Below are positions 7,696 to 16,907 of a stretch of DNA of 64,000 nt, piece by piece. The DNA lies in NCBI GenBank assembly GCA_016719055.1, contig JADKAW010000040.1, positions 111,166-175,165 on the forward strand. The letters run 5' to 3'. The first letter of the stretch is position 1; the number at the start of each line of letters is the position of its first letter. Source of the stretch: Candidatus Rhodoferax mariagerensis. GTDB taxonomy: Bacteria; Pseudomonadota; Gammaproteobacteria; Burkholderiales; Burkholderiaceae_C. Both the position numbers and the translations under genes were made by a program. Under the pieces are notes generated by a model. That model was not told where the DNA came from and did no database searches. It saw only the letters and a program-made list of their open reading frames with translations.

Positions 7696-9107
7696 AGTGA
7701 TCCGTCCGGTTTTGGAGGGTCGGGGCTGGCGGCTTCACGCGTTCGTGCCGAGCCTGCCACCATGTCAAAACGGAACAACCGGCACTCAATGGGGCCATTC
7801 CACATCGGCACCCGGCGCGATTCTTTCAGGCGCATCTTGCCGGGTAGTTTCAGGTCTGGTGTGAGCATCCAGGCGGTCCAGCCGGCGTAGTTTTTCTTCC
7901 AGTGGGTGGCGAGCTGGCTGAAAAAATCGCCACCATTGTCCATGTGCGGCAACTCGCGGGCACCAAAGCGGCCGCCCCGGGTTGGCTCGTCTGCGCTGTT
8001 TGCGGCGTGGTCTTCATAACGTGTGCCAGTCGCGGCTTGGGGTCCGGCTGGCCGGTGTATGCCGGAACCATGGCTGGGTCCGCGCTGTGAACGACCGGGC
8101 CGCTCAGCACGCGCCACGCCACCGATGTCAATGCGTTCGCCATAGGGAGGATTGAGCAGCATCACACCGCCATGCGCGGTGACGTCGATGGGGGGCAGGC
8201 GCTGCAGGGCGTCGCCGCCACGGAACTCAATCACGCCAGCCACGCCGGCGCGCGTGGCATTGTGCTGGGCAAAGTCCACCATGCGATGCGCCACGTCACT
8301 CCCGAAAATAATGGGTTTTTGGCTTCGAGCCGGCATGCTGACTGCATCATTAGCTTCTTTTTGAATAGCAACCCAATCAGATTTGCGAAACGGCAGGTAT
8401 TTCTCAAAGGCAAATCGGCGCTGGCCACCGGCGGGTAGGTTGCAGGCCATCTGCGCGGCTTCGATCAGGATGGTGCCACTGCCGCAGCACGGGTCGTACA
8501 GCGGTTGCAGGTCGCCCTCACCCTCCAGCCAGCCGCTGGCGGCAATCATTGCGGCGGCCAAAGTCTCTTTCAAGGGGGCGTCGCCTTTGTCCTCGCGCCA
8601 GCCGCGCTTGAACAGCGGCTCGCCCGAGGTGTCAATATAGAGTGAGCAACTGTCAGTGGTCAGGTGGGCATAGATGCGGACATCGGGCCACTGGGTGTTG
8701 ACGTCCGGGCGCACCCCATTGGCCACCGTGCGGAAACGGTCGCACACCGCATCCTTGATTTTCAACGCGGCAAAATTCAGGGAATTGAGCGGACTGTGCT
8801 GGGCCGTGATCTCGACCTTGATGCTCTCAAGCGGCGTAAACCAGCGCTCCCAGGCCACCTCTGAAGCGGCCCGGTACAAATCCGGCTCAGCTCGGTATTC
8901 TGTATAGCTGAGCAACACCAGCACGCGCTGCGCCAGGCGGCTGTAAAGGTTAAGCAGCATGGCGTGTGCAAATGAGGTGCGCACCGCCACGCCGCCACGC
9001 TGCTTGGTGATGCAGCCGGGCGGCAGACCGGTGATGCGCAAGACCTCAAGCGCCAGGTAGTCTTCCACGCCGGCGGCGCAGGGCAGGAACAGTTGCAGCT
9101 GGTTCAC
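7692..9107 (-). CDS. rlmL: THUMP-domain 23S rRNA guanine-N2 methyltransferase (RlmL-like)
   Basis: The protein begins NQLQLFLPCAAGVEDYLALE, the N-terminus of the RlmL family. A THUMP RNA-binding region is followed by a class I SAM fold with PLYDPCCGSGTILIEAA and the catalytic LLNPPYGER. It ends with the conserved MRLKESRRVPMWNGPIECRL. At 471 residues it equals the RlmL half of the gammaproteobacterial RlmKL fusion; the RlmK half is absent, as is normal in this group. The GTG start at 9107 follows GAGG and overlaps the rpoN stop (GTGA). A stretch near 8340-8390 (AIQKEANDA) resembles the repeat text in gltB. The modified base (G2445 in E. coli) is assigned from the family. Confidence 0.85.
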   Translation of the reverse strand: MNQLQLFLPCAAGVEDYLALEVLRITGLPPGCITKQRGGVAVRTSFAHAMLLNLYSRLAQRVLVLLSYTEYRAEPDLYRAASEVAWERWFTPLESIKVEITAQHSPLNSLNFAALKIKDAVCDRFRTVANGVRPDVNTQWPDVRIYAHLTTDSCSLYIDTSGEPLFKRGWREDKGDAPLKETLAAAMIAASGWLEGEGDLQPLYDPCCGSGTILIEAAQMACNLPAGGQRRFAFEKYLPFRKSDWVAIQKEANDAVSMPARSQKPIIFGSDVAHRMVDFAQHNATRAGVAGVIEFRGGDALQRLPPIDVTAHGGVMLLNPPYGERIDIGGVARAERPGRSQRGPSHGSGIHRPAGPQAATGTRYEDHAANSADEPTRGGRFGARELPHMDNGGDFFSQLATHWKKNYAGWTAWMLTPDLKLPGKMRLKESRRVPMWNGPIECRLFRFDMVAGSARTREAASPDPPKPDGSL

Positions 9108-10693
9108 AGTGACTTCCTCAGACTGGCTGGTGCTATGCGCAGGCCTTCGCGATATTTGGCGACGGTGCGGCGGGCGCATTCGATGCCTTGCTCCTTGAGC
9201 ATGTCGGATATTTGGTTGTCGCTGAGAGGCTTTTTTGGGCTCTCGGCCGCCACAAACTGTTTGATAAGGGCACGCACTGCAGTGCTGGACGCATTGCCGC
9301 CCGCCTCGGTGCCCAACCCAGAGCCAAAAAAGTATTTGAGCTCAAAAGTACCAAACGGCGTGGACATGTATTTTGCCGTGGTAACGCGGCTGATGGTGGA
9401 CTCGTGCAGACCCAGTTCGTCGGCAATTTCACGCAGCACCAGCGGACGCATGGCCAGCTCACCATGGGTGAAAAAGCTTTTTTGCCGCTCCACAATGGCC
9501 GCGCTCACGCGCAGGATCGTGTCAAACCGCTGCTGAATGTTTTTGATGAACCAGCGTGCCTCCTGCAAACGCTGGTGCAGCGCCTGCATATTGGCGGCTT
9601 CGCTGCCACCAGCCTTATGGCCTTTAAGGGCGTTGGCGTAAATGTCATGGACCCGCAGGCGCGGCATCACTTCAGGGTTGAGCCGCACCTGAAACTTGGG
9701 TTGCGTGCCGCCGCCTACTTTGACCACCAGCACGTCTGGCACAACGATGTTGCGCTCGACATCCACAAAACGTCGCCCGGGTTTCGGTTCAAGTCGGCCA
9801 ATCAATGTGATGGCAGCGCGCACGGCGGCATCAGGCGCGCCACATAGTGGCACCAGATGTTTGATGTCGCGCCGGGCCAGCAAGTCCATCGGTTGAGCAC
9901 AAATTCGTAGAGCAACGTCCACTGCATCCAGATCAATGTCTGAGTCCAGGTCATTTTGTATCGCCTTAAGCTGCAAACTCAGGCACTGCGCCAGGTTGCG
10001 AGCGCCCACGCCGATAGGCTCAAGACTTTGCAGCAGGTGCAATGCCACCGTGAAGTGGTGCACCAGGTCGTCGACTTGCACCAAGTCTTCTGTCACCAGA
10101 CCGCGTGCGAGTTCGACCAGTTCGTCTTCCAGGTACCCATCATCGTTCAGCGATTCGATCAAAAAGTGCAGAGCGGCTCGGTCTTCGGCGCTCAGGCGCA
10201 ACGCCAGCGCCTGGCGGTGCAGGTAACTTTGCAGTGACTCGTGGTTGCGCGCCAGCTCGGTGGCGTCCGTCTCGTCATCGCCACTCAAGTTGTTGCCATG
10301 AGCACGCGCTTCACCGCCCCATTCGCTGTCGTCGGGAGCCAGGCTGACGCTGCCATCCCCGTCCCAGCTTGGGCTGTCGTCGGCCTGAAAGTTTGTATCC
10401 TCAGAGTCATTTTCTGTCTTAACCTTCGCTGAATCTTGGTAGTCAGCTACAGAATATATAGCGACTTCAGCTTCCCGGTCTGACTGACTGACCGGCACGT
10501 CGGTGCTTGCCAGTCCAAACGATTCGCGTTCGGCCTCATCGGCGCAGCGCTCCAGAAACGGGTTGTCGTCCAGCATCTGGTCCACCTCCTGCCCCAGCTC
10601 CAGGGTGGAGAGTTGCAGCAATCGGATGGACTGCTGCAGCTGCGGCGTCAGCGCCAGATGCTGCGACACCCGCAGTGACAGACCTTGTTTCAT
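9104..10693 (-). CDS. rpoN: RNA polymerase sigma-54 factor
   Basis: The 529-residue protein has the three parts of sigma-54. A glutamine-rich activator-contact region starts MKQGLSLRVSQHLALTPQLQ. A long acidic linker follows (about residues 60-160). The core- and DNA-binding part contains the HTH ADELGLHESTISRVT and the RpoN box ARRTVAKYRE just before the end. The start at 10693 is set by the conserved MKQ N-terminus. It follows lptA-lptB, the order usual in proteobacteria. It directs transcription from -24/-12 promoters with enhancer-binding proteins; one such promoter lies in this window before gltB. Confidence 0.97.
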   Translation of the reverse strand: MKQGLSLRVSQHLALTPQLQQSIRLLQLSTLELGQEVDQMLDDNPFLERCADEAERESFGLASTDVPVSQSDREAEVAIYSVADYQDSAKVKTENDSEDTNFQADDSPSWDGDGSVSLAPDDSEWGGEARAHGNNLSGDDETDATELARNHESLQSYLHRQALALRLSAEDRAALHFLIESLNDDGYLEDELVELARGLVTEDLVQVDDLVHHFTVALHLLQSLEPIGVGARNLAQCLSLQLKAIQNDLDSDIDLDAVDVALRICAQPMDLLARRDIKHLVPLCGAPDAAVRAAITLIGRLEPKPGRRFVDVERNIVVPDVLVVKVGGGTQPKFQVRLNPEVMPRLRVHDIYANALKGHKAGGSEAANMQALHQRLQEARWFIKNIQQRFDTILRVSAAIVERQKSFFTHGELAMRPLVLREIADELGLHESTISRVTTAKYMSTPFGTFELKYFFGSGLGTEAGGNASSTAVRALIKQFVAAESPKKPLSDNQISDMLKEQGIECARRTVAKYREGLRIAPASLRKSL

Positions 10694-10747
10694 GAAACCG
10701 CCAGGGTCAGGGAATTTCGCACAGCACAAAACATAAGTGTCATGTCA

Positions 10748-11557
10748 TCACATGCGGAAATGTTCACCCAGATACACCCGCCGCACGTCCACATCGTTGA
10801 CGATGTCGAGGGGTGTGCCCTGCGCCAACACGCTGCCGTCACTGATGATGTAGGCATGGTCGCAAATACCCAGGGTCTCGCGCACATTGTGATCGGTGAT
10901 CAGCACGCCTATGCCTCGGCTTTTCAAAAAACTGATGATGCGCTGAATTTCTATCACGGCAATCGGGTCGATGCCGGCAAACGGCTCATCAAGCAAAATA
11001 AAACGTGGCTGGGTTGCCAGCGCCCGGGCAATCTCAACCCGCCGACGCTCACCGCCCGACAGCGACAGGGCGCTGGACTGGCGCAGGTGCTCAACCCGTA
11101 GGTCCTGCAGCAGGGCCGTCAGACGAGTTTCGATCTCGGGCTCGCGCAGCGGGCGCCCCTTGTCGTCAAACTGCAACTCCAGCACGGCGCGCACGTTGTC
11201 TTCAACGTTGAGTTTGCGAAAGATCGAGGCTTCCTGGGGCAGGTAACTCAGGCCGAGTCGGGCGCGGCGATGGATGGGCATGCGTTCGATCGATTGCCCG
11301 TCAATCGTGATGTCGCCAGCACTGGCGCGCACCAAACCAACAATCATGTAAAAGGAGGTTGTTTTGCCGGCACCATTGGGGCCAAGCAGGCCCACAACCT
11401 CGCCTTTGCGCACTGACAGTGAGACGTCTTTGACCACCTTGCGGCCACCATAAAACTTTTGCAGGTGGTGCACCTGCAGGCAACTTTCGCAACCACCATC
11501 AGACAAGCGCAGCGGGTCGATGGCTGGCTCAGGCACAGCCGTTGCTTGGGTCGTCAC
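10748..11557 (-). CDS. lptB: LPS export ABC transporter ATPase
   Basis: The 269-residue ABC ATPase has Walker A LLGPNGAGKTT, signature LSGGERRRVEIARAL and Walker B ILLDEPFAGIDP. The sequence FYMIVGLVRASAGDI and the YLPQEASIFRKL Q-loop are typical of LptB. An N-terminal extension of about 25 residues precedes the core. LptB powers LptFGC, which hands LPS to LptA in the periplasm. The ATG overlaps the lptA stop (ATGA), so the two are coupled. No lptC is found directly upstream of lptA in this window. Confidence 0.97.
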   Translation of the reverse strand: MTTQATAVPEPAIDPLRLSDGGCESCLQVHHLQKFYGGRKVVKDVSLSVRKGEVVGLLGPNGAGKTTSFYMIVGLVRASAGDITIDGQSIERMPIHRRARLGLSYLPQEASIFRKLNVEDNVRAVLELQFDDKGRPLREPEIETRLTALLQDLRVEHLRQSSALSLSGGERRRVEIARALATQPRFILLDEPFAGIDPIAVIEIQRIISFLKSRGIGVLITDHNVRETLGICDHAYIISDGSVLAQGTPLDIVNDVDVRRVYLGEHFRM

Positions 11558-12177
11558 TTGACCGTTCCGCCGAGTTGAGGGCTGGCGCGCAACGGGGTAG
11601 AAACGCCTGATGCCGCCGGCTCTGGCTTGGGCGTCAGCATGGCGCGTACTCGTCCAGCGGGCGCTGCGGCCTGGCCCAGGCTGCCGCTTTGGCCGGGCGC
11701 TGGTGCACCATCCAGGGTAAAAACGTCTGTGGTGTTGTTATAGACAATCACACCGGCGCTGAATTCGTCGTTCAGAGTTGTCCCCAGAAAGCGGCGCAGC
11801 TGGGCTTTGGAGAGAAATTTGACGGTGTCCTGGCGCCCGTCATAGTCGATAGTTTCACCTTCGCCCTCGATGTACTCGTCGACGCCTTCGCGTTTTTGCC
11901 TGAAAAAAGCCAGCTTACCGACTTCAGCGGTTACCACGCCATGTTGATAGCCTTGGGGATCCTGTCTGACCTCGATGCGCCCACCCCTGATCTGGATCGT
12001 GCCCTTGGTCAGCACCACCCGCCCGGTGAACACGCTGGTCTGACGGGCATCGTCATAACGCAAGGCATCCGCTTCCACATTCATGGGCTTGTTGCGATCC
12101 GCCTTTTCAGCCAGCGCTGTACTGGCAGAGATCGCCAGAACAGTCAGAACAAGCCAGGGAAGAATGGGGGTTTTCAT
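11554..12177 (-). CDS. lptA: Periplasmic LPS transport protein LptA
   Basis: A signal peptide (MKTPILPWLVLTVLAISAST...ALA) is followed by an OstA/LptA beta-jellyroll: MNVEADALRYDDARQTSVF, GRVVLTKGTIQIRGGRIEV and the late IVYNNTTDVFTLDG. At 207 residues it is slightly longer than usual because of a Pro/Ala-rich tail. It forms the periplasmic bridge from LptC to LptD. It lies 5' of lptB with a 4-base overlap. Confidence 0.95.
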   Translation of the reverse strand: MKTPILPWLVLTVLAISASTALAEKADRNKPMNVEADALRYDDARQTSVFTGRVVLTKGTIQIRGGRIEVRQDPQGYQHGVVTAEVGKLAFFRQKREGVDEYIEGEGETIDYDGRQDTVKFLSKAQLRRFLGTTLNDEFSAGVIVYNNTTDVFTLDGAPAPGQSGSLGQAAAPAGRVRAMLTPKPEPAASGVSTPLRASPQLGGTVK

Positions 12178-12265
12178 AAAGGCACGAATCTTGCATGATT
12201 AAGCCCCGCATTGTAGCGGTCTGCAGTATGGCTCGGCAGAAGTGAAAGCCGAAAGCCCGACTCTT

Positions 12266-12919
12266 TTAACGCTTGGCCCGAACCTGCGCAATCAGATAGT
12301 CTGCTACGCGCAAAGCGCCTTCCATGCTCTTGGCCAAGCCACCATCGGTGTAAAAATTCCCGGCTACACCGATGGCCGGAACGCCCTCAATTGCATAAGC
12401 ATTCATCAACTGAGTGGCGCGGTTGACCTTGGTGGTGGATGAGAACGAGTTGAAATTGGCCAGGAACTTGGTCCGGTCAACACCCTGCTTGGCAATCCAC
12501 TCGGTGATGCCGTCGGCTGTGTTGAGGTTTTGGCGCTCGCCATGAATGGCGGCAAATACTTTGGCATGGAATGTATCCAGCAAGCCCATGGACTCCAACG
12601 CGAAATACAGTTTTTGCTGCGGCACGTAGTCGTCCCTGAACGCGATCGGGACACGCTTGAAAGCCACGTCTTTGGGCAAGCGCTTGACCCACTCCGACAA
12701 GGCCGGCTCGAATGCATGGCAATGAGGGCAGCTGTACCAGAAAAACTCAACCACCTCAATCTTGCCTGCTGGTGCCTCGACAGGTGCAGGCTGCTTCAGC
12801 TTGACATAGTCCGCACCGGCCTGCGGTGTACTGGTCTGTGCCAAAGTGACCTGGGGTGCCAGCATGGCAGCACCGGTGGCCAAGCTGGCAGCGCCAGCAA
12901 CAAAATCACGACGTTTCAT
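12266..12919 (-). CDS. dsbA: Thiol:disulfide interchange protein DsbA
   Basis: A leader with a twin-arginine-like MKRRDFVAGAASLATG is followed by a thioredoxin fold with the DsbA active site WYSCPHCHAFEP (about residues 62-73). The cis-Pro loop is seen in YAIEGVPAIGVAGN. The 217-residue length fits the betaproteobacterial DsbA group. It oxidises cysteines of exported proteins in the periplasm. It lies downstream of the SPOR gene and argS on the same strand, a common Burkholderiales order. Confidence 0.93.
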   Translation of the reverse strand: MKRRDFVAGAASLATGAAMLAPQVTLAQTSTPQAGADYVKLKQPAPVEAPAGKIEVVEFFWYSCPHCHAFEPALSEWVKRLPKDVAFKRVPIAFRDDYVPQQKLYFALESMGLLDTFHAKVFAAIHGERQNLNTADGITEWIAKQGVDRTKFLANFNSFSSTTKVNRATQLMNAYAIEGVPAIGVAGNFYTDGGLAKSMEGALRVADYLIAQVRAKR

Positions 12920-12982
12920 GGTTCAGAATCTCCAAAGGGTATTCAAAAGGCTCTGCCTCAGAGCGCTGTGATTCCAATAAGT

Positions 12983-13645
12983 TCAACGCTGAACGCGTAC
13001 CAGCGCTGTCTCTAGGCCGGTTGCGTCAAGCTTTAACTTGGTTTTTTCTGCTGCTTCGCGTTTGTCAAATGGGCCAACGCGAACACGGTAAACCATGCGC
13101 CCGGATTGCTCGCGCTCTGTTACCTTGGTTTCAATGCCTGCCAGCGACAGCTTGGCGCGCTGGGCTTCGGCGTCTTCAGGCGTGCGAAATGCACCGACCT
13201 GTACAAAATAGGTAAAAGGCTCGGCCGCCGCGTCAGCTGCGCGGGCCTTGACCAGATCACCCAGGGGGTCAGCCGTCGCCGCTGGTTTGAGCTCGGGCTT
13301 GGTTTCAGCCTTGATCGCGTTGGCAGGTGGAGCCGCTACATCGCTGGCACGCTTGACCGGCGGGACTTTGGCCGGTGCATCCGACACGGCCTGGGCCTGC
13401 GGCTCTGCCTTCTCAGCGGCCGGGGCGGGTTTTGCAGGATTTTTGCCGTGCAGCGGTGAATTGGGATCCCAGCCCTTGTTTTTTAACTGTTCGTTAGCAT
13501 CCTGCCCAGGGTCCCGACTCAACGCTTTGTTGACAAATGGCACTGGCACTTTGGTGACGTAAACGGCTACTGCCAGCGCCGCCCCCAGACCCACCATCAG
13601 ACCCAAAACAAAACCCAGAAAAGTTCCACCGCGTTGTTGATTCAT
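12983..13645 (-). CDS. SPOR-domain membrane protein (FtsN-like)
   Basis: A short cytoplasmic start and one membrane helix (GFVLGLMVGLGAALAVAVYV) lead to a long Ala/Pro/Lys-rich periplasmic linker. A C-terminal SPOR domain of about 75 residues starts at FTYFVQVGAFRTPEDAEAQR and ends YRVRVGPFDKREAAEKTK. SPOR domains bind denuded glycan at the division septum, so an FtsN-like role in division is likely. It lies 35 bp after argS on the same strand. Confidence 0.88.
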   Translation of the reverse strand: MNQQRGGTFLGFVLGLMVGLGAALAVAVYVTKVPVPFVNKALSRDPGQDANEQLKNKGWDPNSPLHGKNPAKPAPAAEKAEPQAQAVSDAPAKVPPVKRASDVAAPPANAIKAETKPELKPAATADPLGDLVKARAADAAAEPFTYFVQVGAFRTPEDAEAQRAKLSLAGIETKVTEREQSGRMVYRVRVGPFDKREAAEKTKLKLDATGLETALVRVQR

Positions 13646-13680
13646 GCCCAGCCTTTGTTGCCTTCGATATGTTTTTTAAC

Positions 13681-15378
13681 CTACATTTTTTGCGGAGCGC
13701 TCACACCCAGAACCGCCAAACCATTGTGCAGCACCTGTGCAGTAGCCGCAATCAGCGCCAGCCGCGCCCGCTTGACCGCCTCATCATCCACCAGAACGCG
13801 CTCGGCGTCGTAATAGCTGTGGTAGCAGGCGGCCAGTTCGCGCAGGTAAAACGTCACATCATGCGGCGCAAAACTCTCGGCGGCCGCACTCAGCATGTCG
13901 GGGTACTTGGCCAGCAGCAGCATCAGGGCTTGCGCTTGTGGGCTGTCGAGTGCGCTCAGGTCCACGCTGGCCAGTGTGCCGGCATCACCGCCCCAGGCCG
14001 CCAATACCGAGCGGACGCGGGCATGAGCGTACTGTACGTAATACACCGGGTTATCGTTGTTCTTGGCCACCGCCAGATCAACGTCAAAGGTGTATTCGGT
14101 GTCGGGCTTGCGGCTGAGCAAAAAGAAACGCACCGCGTCCTTGCTGGTCCATTCAATCAGGTCGCGCAGCGTCACATAGCTGCCCGCACGTTTGCTGATC
14201 TTGACTTCTTCTCCGCCGCGTACCACCCGCACCATGGTGTGCAGAACATAGTCAGGAAAACCCTCTGGAATACCCAGATTGGCGGCCTGCAGCCCGGCGC
14301 GAACGCGCGCAATGGTGCCATGGTGGTCCGTGCCCTGGATGTTGATGACTTTTGAGAAGCCACGCTCCCACTTGGTCACGTGGTAGGCCACATCGGGCAC
14401 GAAATAGGTGTAGCTGCCGTCACCCTTGCGCATGACACGGTCTTTGTCATCGCCGTAGTTGGTGGACTTGAGCCATAACGCACCGTCCTGCTCGTAGGTT
14501 TTACCGGCTTGTTGCAGCTTTGCGACGACCGCATCAACCCGACCGCTGGTGTACAGGCTGCTTTCCAGGTAGTAGTTGTCAAACTTGACGCCAAAGGCCT
14601 GCAAGTCCTGGTCTTGCTCATGGCGCAGATATGCCACGGAAAACTGGCGCATACCGTCCAGGTCTGCCACCTCACCCGACGCAGTGAACGCCCGGTCGTC
14701 CGACCTGACAGTTTTTTTAGCCAGAAAATCAGCGGCAATGTCGGCAATATAGTCGCCGTTGTAAAAATTTTTGCTCAAAGGGTTGTCCGCGTCGGTAGGC
14801 CAGCAGGCATCACCCGGTTTGAACCCTTGAGCCCTCAACTGGGTGCTGATGGCCAGCGTGCCAATCTGTACTCCGGCATCGTTGTAATAAAACTCGCGGT
14901 ACACGTCCCAACCTTGCGTGGCAAACAGGTTGCAGATGGCGTCGCCCAACGCTGCCTGGCGACCGTGCCCCACATGCAATGGCCCGGTCGGGTTGGCTGA
15001 AACAAACTCTACCAACATGCGCTGGCCCTGGGCCGCCTGCTTGCCGTAATAGGCCTTTTGTGCCAGTACTTCGCCCACCACCTGCTGCTTGGCGGCCGGT
15101 TTGAGTTTGATGTTGATAAAGCCCGGGCCGGCAATGTCCACAGCATCCACCCAGCGCTGAAAGGCCGGGCTGACCCACAGACTGGTGCGTAGGGTCTCGG
15201 CCAACTGGCGCGGGTTTTGTTTGAGTGGTTTGGCCAGTTGCATGGCGGCCGTGGTGGCTAGGTCGCCATGGGAGGCCACCTTGGGCGATTCAAAGGTGGC
15301 TTTGCCACCTGCGCCAGGGGCCATCGGTTCCAGCGCTGCGCGCAGGGCTTCTAAAAGTTCGGTTTTGACGGTCAGCAT
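13681..15378 (-). CDS. argS: Arginyl-tRNA synthetase
   Basis: The 565-residue protein has the N-terminal Add-1 domain and the class I HIGH motif as HVGHGRQ (about residue 137). ISKRAGSYVTLRDLIEW stands where the KMSKS loop lies, as in other ArgRS, and the C-terminal anticodon domain ends VLHNGLAVLGVSAPQKM. It charges tRNA-Arg in the cytoplasm. The ATG at 15378 follows no strong ribosome-binding site but matches the family start MLTVKTELLEAL. It is divergent from psiF. Confidence 0.97.
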   Translation of the reverse strand: MLTVKTELLEALRAALEPMAPGAGGKATFESPKVASHGDLATTAAMQLAKPLKQNPRQLAETLRTSLWVSPAFQRWVDAVDIAGPGFINIKLKPAAKQQVVGEVLAQKAYYGKQAAQGQRMLVEFVSANPTGPLHVGHGRQAALGDAICNLFATQGWDVYREFYYNDAGVQIGTLAISTQLRAQGFKPGDACWPTDADNPLSKNFYNGDYIADIAADFLAKKTVRSDDRAFTASGEVADLDGMRQFSVAYLRHEQDQDLQAFGVKFDNYYLESSLYTSGRVDAVVAKLQQAGKTYEQDGALWLKSTNYGDDKDRVMRKGDGSYTYFVPDVAYHVTKWERGFSKVINIQGTDHHGTIARVRAGLQAANLGIPEGFPDYVLHTMVRVVRGGEEVKISKRAGSYVTLRDLIEWTSKDAVRFFLLSRKPDTEYTFDVDLAVAKNNDNPVYYVQYAHARVRSVLAAWGGDAGTLASVDLSALDSPQAQALMLLLAKYPDMLSAAAESFAPHDVTFYLRELAACYHSYYDAERVLVDDEAVKRARLALIAATAQVLHNGLAVLGVSAPQKM

Positions 15379-15505
15379 CTAGTGATTTTACGGGCCAGGC
15401 TTTTTTGTTTGAAATTGAGCACTTGCGTCAACGGATTGCGCTTCATCACGTTGTATGTTGGAATCCCGCCGGGATTTCAATCACCTACCCCTAAAAGGAC
15501 ACTCC

Positions 15506-15847
15506 ATGAAACAACTTTTTTCACTGCTGGGCTTGAGTCTGGCCCTGTCTTTTGGTACTGCTTACGCAGCCGGCGAAGCTGCTTCTGCCCCAGCGTCAGC
15601 CGCCACAACCGGCCAGCAAAGCAAAATGACCACTTGCAACAAGGACGCAGGTGACAAAAAGGGTGATGAGCGTAAAGCCTTCATGAAGGAATGCCTGGGT
15701 GCCAAGCCCGCAGCAGCCGCTGCCAGCGGCAAAAAAACTGCTCAACAAGAAAAAATGAAAGCCTGCAACAAGGAAGCCGGCGACAAAGCCCTCAAAGGCG
15801 ATCCGCGCAAAGCCTTCATGAAAGAATGCCTGAGCAACAAGGCCTGA
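15506..15847 (+). CDS. psiF: PsiF-repeat periplasmic protein
   Basis: A signal peptide (MKQLFSLLGLSLALSFGTAYA) is followed by two PsiF repeats, MTTCNKDAGDKKGDERKAFM and MKACNKEAGDKALKGDPRKAF, each ending in KECL. The repeats are lysine-rich with paired cysteines; the mature protein is about 90 residues. The start at 15506 follows AAAAGGACA. The function is not established; the E. coli namesake is phosphate-starvation inducible. A terminator follows directly. Confidence 0.9.
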   Translation: MKQLFSLLGLSLALSFGTAYAAGEAASAPASAATTGQQSKMTTCNKDAGDKKGDERKAFMKECLGAKPAAAAASGKKTAQQEKMKACNKEAGDKALKGDPRKAFMKECLSNKA

Positions 15848-15868
15848 TCCCAAAACAGGCACGACTGT

Positions 15869-15908
15869 AAAAAAACCCCGCCAGCAAGTGCTGAGTGGGG
15901 TTTTCTTT
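15869..15908 (+). terminator. Rho-independent terminator after psiF
   Basis: AAAACCCC and GGGGTTTT form a stem around a loop of about 16 bases, followed by a T-rich run (TTTTCTTTT). The A-rich 5' side makes it partly bidirectional. It separates psiF from the glycosyltransferase gene starting 16 bases later. Confidence 0.75.
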
Positions 15909-15923
15909 TGGCATGATGCGACC

Positions 15924-16907
15924 ATGCTGCACCGCCAACACCTGACCCCGTCCATCTCTTGCGTTGTACCCGCGTTCAATGAAGCCCGCACTCTAGCGGC
16001 GTTGGTGGCCGAGATTTTGGAAACCTTGGGCTCCTTAAGTACCAAGTTGGAGCTGATCATTGTGGACGATGGTAGCCGCGACAACACCGCGGCCATCATG
16101 CGGCAGGTGTGCGCTGACCACCCAGAGGTGGTTTACCTCAAGCTGTCGCGCAACTTTGGCAAAGAACCGGCACTGACCGCTGGCATTGAGGCCGCACGTG
16201 GCGACGTGCTGGTGTTGATGGACGGCGACGGCCAGCACCCGGTGTCGCTGGTGCCCGACATGCTGGCCAAATGGCGCGATGGCGCTGACGTGGTGTTCGC
16301 CGTGCGGCGCACCCGCGACGACCAGTCGGGGCTGCAGATTCGCTTGACCAGCTGGTTTTACAAGCTGGTCAATCTGGGCAACCGGGTGAAGATTCCGGCC
16401 AATGCCGGTGATTTCAGGCTGATGGACCGCAAGGTGGTGGACGCCCTAGTACGCCTGACCGAACGCAACCGGTTTATGAAAGGCCTTTACGCGTGGGTTG
16501 GCTTCAACAGCACCGCAATCGACTACGAGCCCCGGCCGCGTGCCGATGGCAAGAGCAATTTTGGCCTGCGTGGCTCGCTGGCGCTGGCTTTTACCGGCAT
16601 CCTGGCTTTTTCGATTGCACCGCTACGCGCCTTGACAATCACCGGATTTATGCTGTCGGCATTGGCGTTGGGGTACGGTATCTGGGTGGTGGGTGAGTAC
16701 TTCATTACTGGTATTGCAGTGCCCGGCTACGCCACGATTGTGGTGGGCATGATGTTTTTCAGTGGCATCCAGTTGCTGTCCATTGGCATTCTGGCCGAAT
16801 ATGTGGGGCGTATTTATGAAGAGGTCAAACAGCGTCCCAACTATCTGGTTGAGCAACGCACCGGACAGGGGCTGGTGGAAACCACGGCACCTGTCGAGAC
16901 GGCGTGA
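15924..16907 (+). CDS. Polyprenyl-phosphate glycosyltransferase, GtrB/ArnC-like (GT2)
   Basis: The 327-residue protein has the GT2 start ISCVVPAFNEA, the DxD-type VLVLMDGDGQHP, and GDFRLMDRKVV. Two C-terminal membrane helices (LTITGFMLSALALGYGIWVV and a second) precede LAEYVGRIYEEVKQRP. This architecture is that of GtrB/DPM-like enzymes, which load a sugar onto undecaprenyl phosphate at the inner face of the membrane. The start at 15924 is chosen because the terminator covers the upstream bases. Its stop overlaps the GTG of the GtrA-like gene. With the neighbouring ArnT-like and YdjC-like genes it forms an envelope glycosylation set; the sugar is unknown. Confidence 0.9.
   Translation: MLHRQHLTPSISCVVPAFNEARTLAALVAEILETLGSLSTKLELIIVDDGSRDNTAAIMRQVCADHPEVVYLKLSRNFGKEPALTAGIEAARGDVLVLMDGDGQHPVSLVPDMLAKWRDGADVVFAVRRTRDDQSGLQIRLTSWFYKLVNLGNRVKIPANAGDFRLMDRKVVDALVRLTERNRFMKGLYAWVGFNSTAIDYEPRPRADGKSNFGLRGSLALAFTGILAFSIAPLRALTITGFMLSALALGYGIWVVGEYFITGIAVPGYATIVVGMMFFSGIQLLSIGILAEYVGRIYEEVKQRPNYLVEQRTGQGLVETTAPVETA

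Noticed and set aside
13669..14355. 228-codon open frame antisense to argS
   Set aside because: Its residue composition (His, Gln and Arg rich) is typical of antisense translation of GC-rich genes, and argS is certain.
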